Assembly: GCF_963855985.1 (NCBI RefSeq)
Contig: NC_087107.1
Span: 6,696,001-6,760,000, forward strand
Origin: Ostrinia nubilalis
Taxonomy: Eukaryota; Arthropoda; Insecta; Lepidoptera; Crambidae
Direction: 5' to 3'
DNA: 64,000 nucleotides
Shown here: positions 38,001 through 46,250 of the stretch, piece by piece
How the letters are laid out: each line of letters begins with the position of its first letter
Numbering within the stretch: position 1 is the first letter of the stretch
Program-made: the position numbers and the translations under genes
The notes under the pieces: generated by a model
The model's input: the letters and a program-made list of their open reading frames with translations, nothing else
Database searches by the model: none
What the model was told of the DNA's origin: nothing

Positions 38001-41000
38001 TTTTAGGAAACCTGTCCAACGTAGAGAAGCAAGAGATCAAAACGGTCCGCATAGTAAAGAGGGAGAGCGAACGTCGCCAGAGGGACAGGGAGCGGTCTCT
38101 TCAACCGATGTCTGACTGGCCGAATCACAACATCACAGCCAACCTCGACCAGTTCATCGAAGAAGAGCTAGTCACATCCTTGAACTACGCCAGAACTTCC
38201 TCCGTTCCGATGAACGATTACAACAAACTCGAGGATTACTGCAACAAGCAAAGAGTTCAGCAAGAACCACCGAACTACCTCCGTCTGAACGATAGAAATA
38301 TGGAGCTCAGTCCCAAATATCCCTCAAGTCCTTCTCTCTCCAATTACGACTATTCCCGAGACATGTCGTCTTTAAGCAGTAGTTACCAGAAGAGTTACGA
38401 TAGATCTCTCTACGATAGGACAGTGTCTTTGTCCACCCAGTACCTGAACAGCCCGACGGATAGCTCGAGGACGTTGACTAACGACCCGATGTCTAAGACC
38501 AGTAGTATAGTCAGCCTGACGAGGTCCCATATGGAGCTGTCGCCGATCTTCAAGAGCGAGGCGGCGAAGCAGATAATCACGGAGATGTCAGGGGAGCCGA
38601 AGACCGGGTCGCTGCATCGGAGGCAGGTGCCCAAGGAGAAGAGGCGCCATTACACTGCGCCTCACCATCTGAGCGCGAAGACTCTGAACGAGCTGCCGAA
38701 AGATGCATACAATCAAGACGTGAGTATTTTTTCAGTAGTGTAATGATTGGATTTTCTTATTTTCTTCTTTTTTCGGTCTTTTTAAACTTAAAAATTTCAA
38801 TATCTACATTATTAAATTTGTCTAGTTTACTGTGAATCATGACTTATGAAATATTAAAGTGGCTTTGTGTTCCCTCAAATGATAAAAGTCGTATTAAGAA
38901 ACGGTACCTACTCAAGCACTATGAAATTACACTCAGGAATAGATTCAAGCCTGCGATTGGTCAGAATATTAAAAGACACAGTTTTAAGTATCGATTCATA
39001 AATGAATTGTTGCAAAACATACTCATTATTGAAATTCTCATAGAAAATGGGCCGTTCCCTCGACGACGCGGACATGGAGCGCGCGCTGCGCACTGCGCCC
39101 GCGCCTGACGTGGTCCGCTCGGCGTTGCCAGCGCAGGCCACTCGCCTCGCAGACTCCACCATCGACCAGCTGCTGGCCGCGCCGCAGAAGATACTCATCC
39201 CGGAGCGGTACATCCCCGAAAAGGTACTTTGAACTAACTGATAGTCGCCAAATAACTGAATCAGTGAAGTACCGAGACTGATGCGCAAGTCTTTATTTAT
39301 CAACCATTTAGGAGATACACATTCACCGATTAGTAATCCCCGAGAAGGTAACTTGACACACTTCCTCATCATCAGGTCATTTGCAAGCTGGAGCATGACT
39401 TTCTTACACTGGTGACAAGACGTCCGCCTTTAACGAAATCCTCGATAAGAAAGACAGTGATCATATTCTATTCTGCAAGTACTAATACGGTTCAACTTAA
39501 TTATCATCATCATCTCAGTTATAGGACATAGCCTAGTCGCGTGTATTTCAAATCGCAAATGGTAAATAATATAACATTACCTTTAACAGCCTCCAGAACT
39601 GTCTCCGGAAGAACAGCAGAAGCGTCAAGAAAAAGTGGAATCCATCAAGAAGATGCTCACGAGTTCCTCAGCTGATCCGAGCAAGGTAAAATTAATTTGC
39701 ATGAAAAATAAATAACTAACTTAACCCTTAACTTAATCTCTTGTAACATTTCAAACCAGAAGGAAAAATTATCTCCAAACCATTTTTTACATTAATTTTA
39801 TTAAACGCCCATTGCGAATCAAGAATTGATTTATTAGATTAATGTAATATTATAGGTATTACGTAATTCATATTTCAAACGATCAAAAGGCATGCCATCA
39901 TTTTTACTGGAAGTTTTTAAAAATTCTTACTATTTCATCACTACACTATGAAAATTATAAAACATTTTTTTTGACGTTGCTTTTCCATTGTTGAATAACA
40001 TTAACATTATTTCTGTTATACTATCTGATAAGTGTACTTGCTCTGAAGTCCGTATCACGATATTACACTAAAAACTCTTTCCTATTTCAACCACAGATTA
40101 TATTTTTTGATCTTTGATTGGTTAATTTCCTTTAGACAAATCACAGTCTTCATTCTATTATTACGACTATTAATTTCATCTTAAATCTAATCAATAAATT
40201 AGTCTATGCACTTCTCCGCTCGCTCGCTTTCGTTGTTGTCTTGAATGACTTTATCTGCATGATCATTCTCTCTTTAATATTTCTATCTTTACCTCTACTT
40301 TCTTCAGTTATCATCATTAATTTATTTAAAAATTTGTAAATTATGTGTGACCGGAAGTACAAAATCATCTCTTGACATTCATAAATATTTCACTTGCAAA
40401 ACCATTAACATTGAACAAAAAAACCAAACTTTCGGTTGGACTTATCATTCATATCATAATTATGTCATTTGATTATGAGTTTGTTCACAGAATTATCATT
40501 ACATTTATCAAAAGCTATTATCATATCAAATACCAACTACCATTAAATATTCTTCATGTTTACAAAGTATTTCTGTTACCTAGTTGTTGTTATTGTTACA
40601 ATTCGCAATTTTGATAGAATGCTCAGAATCAATGATTAGAATTTCCTTTATTTTTGACCCTAAAACTACAACAAGGTTCAAATAATGGTGTTAATTGTAA
40701 CAGTCACATCCCTACCAAAAATCTTATCTACAATTCTGTGTACAAGCTCAGAGCTTCGATAGCCGCTTGAATGTTGGCTGTACATACGTTACAAGTATGC
40801 TTATGACGCTAGAGCCCGGACTGCGAAGAGAAGCGGCAGCGGGAGCACTTGCTCCAAATGAACCAGATTCTCGCCAAGCAGGTCACGGAGATGAGCAAGA
40901 TCATCGCAGGTAAGCAAACGAAGAATTTCCAATTTTAAAGCTACGAATCTGAGTTTAATTTCGATTGTACGCTGATTTATCTAACTGGAACAACGTGACT

Positions 41001-42306
41001 GAAATTTCAAAAGCACAAAATATTAGAGTAATTAATTATTGATGCAAATACAAATAACCAAATAAGACGCTCTTAAAGGAAATCGGCCTTTGAAATTTAT
41101 TTATAGTATGAGTAATTCAATGCATAAATTGAAAAGCTTTAAACAAACTTTGCTATTTCCAGACCTCATTCAATTTGATATCATTGGTTCAGCTGTTTAT
41201 TTGATGAATGATTAATTACCCTGGGCCGAAGCAACAATTAATGGACTTTCCCAAACATCAATTAGTAAATGTTGCTTAAGTTACGGTTAAATCAATCAGC
41301 GGATGCTAAATATCTTGTAATTTCACGTATTTTGCCAGATCTTGCGATTATTCTATTAAGTAGACATAGTTCCATAATGTTGATTGCACTTTGATTTGCT
41401 ACATTGAGTGTAACATCTGTTATTAGATTTGTTTTGGAATTAACTCGAGTATTTTTAACTTCACCATTTCTTTGACTTGTATCTACTTAAATTTTGCTAT
41501 CACTTATATTAACTCTCATCTAAACAAGCTGACGTATTTGATGTTTAAAACACGTATTCACTTTTGTTGATGTGATTTACACTTGCTTGCTCGTTAATAT
41601 CTGTAAAATTTTTGGTTTTAAGAATTGTGTAAACTCGAAGCAGCTTGAGTTTTATTACTCTAACAACAGATGTGAATTTGGCGTGACTAACACCCACGTG
41701 TGTCCGCGAATCCGCATGTAACAGTCGCTTGATGTCGTTTGTCCCGTCTACAGGAACCAACACTGAGCAAGGGCCGTCCACCGCGAACAACTGACTTACC
41801 CACACGCACACATAACTATCACACTCTAAGCACATATCACACATTATCATAGACTAAGCTATCTCCCAAAGTCGATGTTGCTGCCTGGGCGGTCCTTAGA
41901 AGACTCCTGCTATCCTGTGTTGCAGCATGATAACGTTTTTTGCATTGTTGTGAGTAGTCGTTTGTTTTTTTCTATTCCGCATTCTCCATCGTATTTTGTT
42001 TCACGAAAATCAAGTGTTTGAGGTCAACCTTCTTTTGTTTTACCTAAGATTTGATACTTGATTTTGGTGAAGCGTTTGGTTGATGTTTTTTAACCCTTAA
42101 TTTTAATAGTTTGAGTGTTGTTTGAATTAAATGTTTTGTCACTAATGTTAGTCCAATGTTTTTCTGTAATATAAACATGAAAATGTTTTCCTCGAACAGT
42201 GAAAGCGTTAGAAGAGCTGCCACAAAACACTAATGATGACTTGGACGACCGGTCACCAGACGTCGAACTACCAATTTACCAACAAAGAGACAATTTCTTC
42301 ACTTAG
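24816..42306 (+). CDS. kmr: PH-domain protein of the PEPP / PLEKHA5-6-7 family (kramer-like), 5'-partial, 22 exons
   Basis: Exons: 24816-26089, 26180-26387, 26530-26575, 26820-26905, 26999-27821, 27916-28608, 28701-28896, 29684-33022, 33363-33592, 33750-33872, 33997-34167, 34371-34615, 34801-34958, 35982-36115, 36780-36900, 37235-37357, 37595-37816, 38007-38719, 39044-39223, 39590-39685, 40813-40909, 42200-42306. All borders are GT..AG and all phases agree, giving 3127 residues (numbered here from 24817) and a TAG stop. Residues 393-490 form a PH domain with the family hallmarks WRKRWFVL and YCLFYYK. Coiled-coil sequence follows at about 2350-2650 and a basic region near 2730-2965. Vertebrate family members bind phosphoinositides and work at adherens junctions and microtubules; a membrane or cortical scaffold role here is inferred from homology. 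The protein is about 2.5-3 times the usual length of vertebrate PLEKHA proteins. The symbol assumes orthology with Drosophila kramer, recalled and not checked. Confidence 0.85.
26180..26387 (+). CDS. kmr: Exon 2: second half of the PH domain
   Basis: The acceptor 'gtttttcag' precedes 26180 and the donor is gtaata at 26388. The split codon restores Ser and the frame runs on with SQDEEKLLGSVLLPSYKV, then the middle strands and the C-terminal helix with the invariant PH tryptophan (NWVKSLTMAAL). Together with the end of exon 1 this makes a complete PH domain of about 98 residues, best matching the PEPP subgroup. Without splicing the frame would stop at TAA just after the donor. Phase 2 at the end. 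Confidence 0.88.
26530..26575 (+). CDS. kmr: Exon 3: 46-nt micro-exon
   Basis: The acceptor is 'tcttttcag' and the donor gtgggt at 26576. It adds NEQPQKQSDRTAAKTE and joins phase 2 to phase 0. Being so short it has no domain of its own. Removing it would change the frame (46 is not a multiple of 3), so it is unlikely to be a simple cassette exon. Confidence 0.75.
26820..26905 (+). CDS. kmr: Exon 4: short basic-proline linker
   Basis: The acceptor is 'gatcatttcag', the donor gtaaga at 26906. It encodes EGDDIPTYANAPPKPRR and a Ser/Pro tail. The PPKPRR stretch could be an SH3-type ligand, which is only suggestive. It enters in phase 0 and leaves in phase 2. Confidence 0.8.
26999..27821 (+). CDS. 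kmr: Exon 5: disordered Asn/Gln/Tyr-rich region
   Basis: The acceptor 'acattacag' precedes 26999 and the donor gtaagt is at 27822. The first codon is completed as Met and the frame is open for 274 more codons. The composition is N, Q, Y, P and S rich with many short 'YG' and 'SP' pieces and no predicted globular domain, consistent with an unstructured linker after the PH domain. It ends in phase 0 with GTAY. Confidence 0.85.
27916..28608 (+). CDS. kmr: Exon 6: linker with basic LRRKK and Pro-rich segments
   Basis: The acceptor is 'tttatttccag' and the donor gtaaat at 28609, with 231 codons in phase 0. It starts PQEKTFSGPAILRRKKMQ, then MPRPHSADFLEYESK and PKSSLDINSYYDP. Tyr-rich and Ser-rich motifs of this kind suggest phosphorylation and adaptor binding (inference). 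No catalytic motif was seen. Confidence 0.85.
28701..28896 (+). CDS. kmr: Exon 7: conserved helical block (KRLLEWKQRMLQSPLTRK)
   Basis: The acceptor is 'ttgttttcag' and the donor gtatgt at 28897, leaving phase 1. The block REESMKRLLEWKQRML is amphipathic and much less low-complexity than its surroundings, so it is probably a conserved interaction segment of the family. It is followed by a Ser/Arg-rich stretch ending SYSSDDE. Confidence 0.85.
29684..33022 (+). CDS. kmr: Exon 8: giant 3.3-kb exon, acidic and Ser-rich disordered region
   Basis: The acceptor is 'ttttgcacctcag' and the donor gtatcc at 33023; 1112 complete codons have no stop. The first quarter is very acidic (E/D-rich), the middle is Ser/Asn-rich with a proline run PPPPIPTSSPP near 30725, and the end carries an Arg/Ser-rich stretch (RRVSHRHARSMDDLDD near 32445-32490), SDEGVYEQLTVD, and a Gly/Ala/Val repeat at 32940-32980. 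Many YENV/YEQL-like tyrosine sites and Ser-Pro sites occur. It holds over one third of the whole protein. I see no globular domain. Confidence 0.88.
33363..33592 (+). CDS. kmr: Exon 9: linker carrying PVRAVSPRVR
   Basis: The acceptor is 'ctctcattttttag' and the donor gtaagt at 33593. The split codon gives Ala, followed by SMTMAGTNMDPG and a Thr/Asn-rich stretch. Near 33500-33530 lies PVRAVSPRVRW, a motif that recurs in the next exon. Ends in phase 0 at QQN. Confidence 0.82.
33750..33872 (+). CDS. kmr: Exon 10: linker carrying the second PIRAVSPRVR
   Basis: The acceptor is 'gtatttttcag' and the donor gtaaga at 33873. It has 41 codons in phase 0, so it could be skipped without breaking the frame. 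It contains QQPIRAVSPRVRRN, almost identical to the motif in exon 9. Confidence 0.82.
33997..34167 (+). CDS. kmr: Exon 11: start of the coiled-coil region
   Basis: The acceptor is 'tctgttaccattag' and the donor gtgttt at 34168, a non-consensus but usable GT site. It has 57 codons in phase 0: an Arg-rich start (QREGRRQGDQL), then the helix ELLGRTHEELVLLLIQLRRR with heptad leucines, and HRAIEQCRAQISSIE. This begins the long alpha-helical part of the protein. Confidence 0.85.
34371..34615 (+). CDS. kmr: Exon 12: coiled coil
   Basis: The acceptor is 'aaaaattacag' and the donor gtaaat at 34616. The translation is strongly helical with regular Leu/Met heptads (EENLQRLEQLRMQLMELE, LVQLVDNMVKLGSLYNRPG, VERLERNQRLRQKVL). 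Coiled coils in this family act in dimerisation and partner binding. Leaves phase 2. Confidence 0.87.
34801..34958 (+). CDS. kmr: Exon 13: coiled coil
   Basis: The acceptor 'aaaatgatag' has a poor pyrimidine tract, but the phase fits and the protein continues without a break: RWLESAAAGKPLETEAARAR, then WALEQELADEAAILQGLKTD. The donor is gtaagt at 34959, phase 1. Confidence 0.82.
35345..35550. mobile_element. MITE with GAGGGCTATCGTTTT termini, in intron 13
   Basis: The left end GAGGGCTATCGTTTT and right end AAAACGATAGCCCTC are perfect inverted repeats. The inside carries two direct copies of GCGCCACTGTAGAGTAAG (near 35376 and 35479) and pairs of GTAGCGCCAA-like sequence. It is 206 bp with no coding capacity, so a non-autonomous DNA element. 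Confidence 0.75.
35674..35701. repeat. Perfect 28-bp palindrome
   Basis: The left half is GTCTGAATACCTGT and the right half is its exact reverse complement, with no spacer. It lies in intron 13 between a MITE and exon 14. Confidence 0.85.
35982..36115 (+). CDS. kmr: Exon 14: Pro-rich break and short helix
   Basis: The acceptor is 'gttcttccag'. The frame reads GVRGKLDSVPRGDLPPRVV, a proline stretch, then the helix LEAELARVHAMLAHNSK. Two in-frame donors are possible: gtttat at 36116 and gttttc at 36125, the second adding Val-Tyr-Lys. Neither is a strong consensus; I chose the first because NSK-KLEQ keeps the helix. Confidence 0.75.
36780..36900 (+). CDS. kmr: Exon 15: coiled coil
   Basis: The acceptor is 'cttttcttgtacag' and the donor gtaagt at 36901. 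It encodes KLEQTVADNARLERELQQLR and RALQARRAAVPAHP, a GC-rich, typically coding stretch in an AT-rich neighbourhood. Leaves phase 1. Confidence 0.87.
37235..37357 (+). CDS. kmr: Exon 16: coiled coil, last helical segment
   Basis: The acceptor is 'gtttatttacag' and the donor gtcagt at 37358. It encodes EVSRVQQLVSALQRQRQELS and HLTQQSHALQTTHDS with heptad leucines. Enters and leaves in phase 1, so skipping would keep the frame. Confidence 0.85.
37595..37816 (+). CDS. kmr: Exon 17: His/Asp/Tyr-rich linker
   Basis: The acceptor is 'atctttttacag' and the donor gtaagt at 37817. It encodes KRRPQSSWQETNLD, SDYDYEMTGPLLPPGHYDH and TPLYVDTRAGGGD. It separates the coiled coil from the basic C-terminal region. 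Phase 1 at both ends. Confidence 0.85.
38007..38719 (+). CDS. kmr: Exon 18: basic/Arg-rich segment and Ser-rich region
   Basis: The acceptor is 'ctctttttag' and the donor gtgagt at 38720. It begins EIKTVRIVKRESERRQRDRE, a strongly charged helix, and ends VPKEKRRHYTAPHHLS, with Tyr/Ser-rich sequence between (DRSLYDRTVSLSTQYL). The Lys/Arg clusters could bind acidic membranes or act as nuclear-localisation-like signals; this is inference. Ends in phase 0. Confidence 0.87.
39044..39223 (+). CDS. kmr: Exon 19: GC-rich conserved C-terminal block
   Basis: The acceptor is 'gaaattctcatag' and the donor gtactt at 39224. The 60 codons read GRSLDDADMERALRTAPAPD and STIDQLLAAPQKILIPERYI. It is about 70 percent GC in a region otherwise near 35 percent, which supports coding function. 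Phase 0 at both ends. Confidence 0.85.
39503..39531 (-). repeat. Tiny LINE 3'-end relic in intron 19
   Basis: (ATC)4 followed by 'tcagttataggacata' matches the 3' tail of the LINE family at 7.4 kb, reversed. Only about 30 bases remain. Confidence 0.4.
39590..39685 (+). CDS. kmr: Exon 20: charged helix
   Basis: The acceptor is 'acctttaacag' and the donor gtaaaa at 39686. It encodes PPELSPEEQQKRQEKVESIK and KMLTSSSADPSK, a charged amphipathic helix, 32 codons in phase 0. Confidence 0.83.
40813..40909 (+). CDS. kmr: Exon 21: last common exon before the alternative ends
   Basis: The acceptor is 'tatgacgctag' (weak pyrimidine tract) and the donor gtaagc at 40910, leaving phase 1. It encodes SPDCEEKRQREHLLQMNQIL and AKQVTEMSKIIA. 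Both downstream terminal exons accept this phase. Confidence 0.82.
41754..41794 (+). CDS. kmr: Alternative terminal exon A (short C-terminus)
   Basis: A good acceptor ('tcccgtctacag') and the correct phase give GTNTEQGPSTANN and a TGA stop, 13 residues after the split. An ATTAAA at 42126, before exon B, could end this form. Alternatively the site is unused and all transcripts use the exon at 42200. Confidence 0.4.
42126..42131 (+). terminator. Candidate poly(A) signal ATTAAA for the short isoform
   Basis: ATTAAA between the two alternative terminal exons, followed by T-rich sequence. It would allow a transcript ending in exon A. Confidence 0.2.
42200..42306 (+). CDS. kmr: Terminal exon B (long C-terminus)
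   Basis: The acceptor is 'ttttcctcgaacag'. The split codon gives Val and the frame continues KALEELPQNTNDDLDD and SPDVELPIYQQRDNFFT before TAG at 42304. The acidic tail looks like real coding sequence and extends the helix of exon 21 (IIAVKALEEL), so I take this as the main end. Confidence 0.75.
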
Positions 42307-42779
42307 AATATTCGTGATTAGTCTTGAATAATAACCACACTTATATGGAAAATACTTGACAATGCATTTGTAATAATGGAAAAATATCAGAGGCAACAAG
42401 TAATTACCCAAGAAACGCCTCAAGGTACACATTATATTTATCAAATGCAGCTATATCACCTTAAAAGGACCCATTTTTATCATTAAGAGCTTTGCGTGGT
42501 CCTGGTCCTATAATGAATATTTGTACGTAACTTGATATTAGATATTCATCGACTGATGATAACTGAATTTATTCTTTGGCAATTATTAGTACCCTAACGA
42601 TTTTACGTGATCTAGTGGTCACTCTTTGAATGTGTAATCAAATTCTATGGGCTTTAATATATTGTAAGCGAAAGTAGTATGTTCAATTACTAGAATAAAA
42701 TTGTATTTGTAGGCTACTCAAAATGTTTATCTCAGTAGGGTACAATCTTGTAAGTAAAGGATACGGCTTTAGCGCAAAG

Positions 42780-42935
42780 GCCCGTATTTCAAAACGGCGC
42801 TCAAAATTGAATTCAAACTCAAGCTCATGTACATGAAATTCTGTCTGTATGGCTCTTAATATTAAAATTCAAACAATCAAAGGTTTAAATCACTCATTGA
42901 GATTGAGTATAGTTTTGAGTGTCATTTCGGAACAC
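42780..42935. repeat. Decayed palindromic element inside the 3' UTR
   Basis: The left end reads CCGTATTTCAAAACGGCGCT and the right end, inverted, reads ccgaaatgacactcaaaa, with further loose complementarity toward the centre. It resembles the CCGTATTCAC-type MITE at 14.7 kb in its ends only. The arms are imperfect. Confidence 0.3.
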
Positions 42936-45900
42936 GAGTCAAATGTAACGATCTCGACTGATTTTGAAAATGATTCCCCAACTGAAACTAAGATTAATGT
43001 TCAAAATGAAACATCTTTTTCATTCACCAGATATAGTGATGTAATTTTGAATTCGAAACTAAATCGATACCGTAAGCTGGCACGAACAAATCTGAAAATT
43101 CAATTATTTTGTTCTTCCATTAACGCTTTCTGTGACAGTGAATTGCTATAGCAGTCAAAACAATTAAACTTCTATTGTGTCTGGGTTACTGTCCTTGAAA
43201 GTGTTAATCTGATTTTTTACCTTTAACACAGTTATTATATTATTTAATTATGTAAACAAATCAAACTTCCTCTGAATCTTCCGCTAACAGTCGAACCAAA
43301 CAATTTGTTAAATCGAATGACTGAACTTCTGATTTGCAGTATGAATCCGCAAGTTGGAATTATTTGATTTATGTAACTTTGTTGAGTTGATTATTGAACG
43401 CATTGGATTGTATTTGAATTTAAGGGTCCGCTGACCCTTAAAACTTGGTCAAAGTCGTAACATAGCAACCTTGAAGTGTCTTAATCTTTCCCCAAATAAT
43501 GAAATTAGTAAATCATTATTACTTCTTTTCAAGAAAGTAACTAATTTGTATAAAAGCAAAATGAAATTCTCTGTGGAGCTGAAAAATAAATGAAAATGGT
43601 TTTTTCCCTTTTGAAATATTTAAATAAGCACAAAATTGAATTAGGACCATCTTTGGATTTAAAAAAGTATACTCAAGCTTAAAAATATGCGCTTTTGTTA
43701 TAAAAGTGTGTGTATATTTTTGAGTACAAGTCCTAAAAGTCTTTCCCAGTTACTCGAATTAAGAACTTTGAAAAGTAAATGATAGGATTATGAAAATTTA
43801 CTTTGTGCAGAGTGCCCGAGTGTATTTTCTTTACTTAGCGCATGTTTAGAGATATTTTAGTAAATTTTGACGTAACTTAGCGATTGTTGAAATGTTATTT
43901 GGACTGGTATGGTACTCTAGCTTTGCACATATCCTGTAACGCCATATCTACCTAATGTTAAATACTACATAGTGACTTATTGGTTTACTTTTATAATATT
44001 TGCTCAATTTCAAAAACATTCCCTCGAGTATTTTTTTAATTTTTTATATCTGTTTCATTATATTAAGTTTTAGGCCAGTTAAATGTTCAAAGTAGAGAAA
44101 AATGAAAGTAATTGTACTAAAAGTCTTCTATGTAAAGGGCCTTCAATTGTTACTTTAGATTTAAGGATATTTATAGAAAAATGTACTAATTAGCTCATAT
44201 TATAAGACGATGCCATGTTAATCAATTAATACAATTATACCGTAGCTAAGCACATAATATAAAAAAGAATGATTTTATTAATTAATTTTTACTTATATTA
44301 AGTTACAAAACAAATGATAATGCGTTTTAGTATTTTTCGTTTTATAATTTCTAGTGTTTTATTGTAAATACTTACTTAATTACAAAGTTTTTTTTCATTT
44401 ACGTCTTTTATTTAATTACACCTTTTTAGAATCAAGAGCACATAGATAGTTGTCAATTGTAGACTACCTTATACATAGAATTTATTATACCTTTCGTATT
44501 AAAATTGTATAACACTGTCTCTACACTAGGAAAAAATATTATGCCTAATTGATAATATAAAATACTATTATCTTGTTAAATACAATATTAAAATCTATTA
44601 TTTTTTAATCAAAATCAAAACTTCTTAGAATTAAATAGTGTATGTTATTAAGTGCTTACATTTAAAGACAGCTGAAAGTTTGTGTTAAAATAAAAGGACT
44701 GATTTTTTTTAAAGATTCAATATCACGATTGTCCCAAAACTTAGTAAATTGTTAAGTATCTACTCTGTTTTTTTTTGTAAATATAGCGCAACGAATATGT
44801 TAGCAACTTTTTTGTGATATTGCTATTACTAAAATCTGTGTTAGCACACTTGTATGTTACACAATACACTAAAATACATGGTACGTAAGTATATTACATT
44901 ACAATAGGTACATTACACATCCAACTACTGAAGAAGTCGGTTAAAAACATAAAAATTACAAAGTACATTTTAATGAAAAACAATTAGGTTTTCGATGGTT
45001 ATTGCTTCATGTTGTAAACACTTGAGTGGGTTTCTAGTTTTATTTATAGGTACATTAATAAAGTGTAATACCTACAAACAGTATGTGTTAAGGCATTACA
45101 CTGTAATTTGAATTTTCTTAATTCAATCGTCAAAATTCTCAAAGTGGTAAGGCAAAGAGGTCTCGCGGTAGGTATTGCTCATTTATAAAAGCAGGAGAAT
45201 AGTGCATCATCTCAGGCAGGCTTGGGAAGTAAAAATGAAGTCGCGTCAGTTGACAGTTCTATCATCTTTAAAAAGTGTTCCTTAATTTTAAACTCAACTG
45301 TACCTTTTGTAACAATACTATAAAAAATATGGGTCACTATATCAGTGACTCTTAATTTTGTTAGGTAAGCTAACTAACTCATTTGTGTAGATTATGTAGC
45401 ACAAAGATTTTTACTAAATAATTAGAGGTGTTCAAAACACTAATTAAATAAGAATATAAAAAATAACTGACTACGTAATTGCTTGTTCACTGCTTTTCTT
45501 CATTAAAAAAATATAAACTGAAAATCTCAATCTTATGTGCAGTGTAGGTAAGTCCTAAATTCACAATTCAATAAAAAGCTAGTTATATAATTTTGTAAAA
45601 TAAGGTCAACAAATCAGAACTACACAACTGTGCATTTGTCAAAGTAAAATGTTTTCATAATTTGCATTGAAAAGTTATAAGGCCAAGAAAATTAATTAAA
45701 ACAGTTCTAAAACTCTTAATTGAAATTAAGAAACCGATTGTTGGAAAGACGAAACACAAAATATTGACTTCACCATACTCATGAGGGCGTTCATTAGAGT
45801 TTCGTATAACTTTTATTAGAAAAGAAACATGATATATTCTTACACATACAAATCAATATTATTATGTTTACAAAAACATTTTCGTACACAGGTTTAATAG

Positions 45901-46229
45901 AATTAGGTAGGTACAATGAAAAGTAGGCGTCCATATACATTTATACCTAATCATTTATATTTACATTTACTTAACTATTTCTTAAATCATTACCTAAGTT
46001 AACTAAAATTTTAAGTTTGCATTTGAATCTGCACCAATCGCGTATAGTAATTAAAGAATTCACTTTATCTATGTTTTTACGGTTTCGTATTTGATTTGAA
46101 ATTTATTTTGGTTAGTAGATTTCGAACTTACTAAACTGAGTTGTGCCTACAGGGAATATTGTCCGTACTGTTTTATATTATTAAATCCTATCCTTGTACA
46201 TTTTAGTGCGTATGATGTTCACATCTGGA

Positions 46230-46235
46230 AATAAA
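46230..46235 (+). terminator. Best candidate poly(A) signal (AATAAA)
   Basis: AATAAA followed within 20-30 bases by 'gtgtttgtgtttgttttc', a typical downstream GU-rich element. It would make a 3' UTR of almost 4 kb. Earlier signals listed for the UTR may also be used. Confidence 0.4.
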
Positions 46236-46250
46236 TGCTAAATCAAGTGT

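Larger units (their letters stand above)
42307..46250 (+). other. Probable 3' UTR of the PH-domain gene
   Basis: About 3.9 kb of AT-rich sequence with few recognisable mobile elements, unlike the flanks. Candidate poly(A) signals AATAAA lie at 42694, 43585, 44689, 45057 and 46230; the last is followed by a GT/T-rich stretch, which is what a cleavage site needs. The extent is inferred. Confidence 0.45.

Noticed and set aside
42849..43151. 100-codon open frame after the stop of the PH-domain gene
   Set aside because: It lies in the probable 3' UTR, partly inside a decayed palindrome, has no splice link to the gene and no recognisable family.
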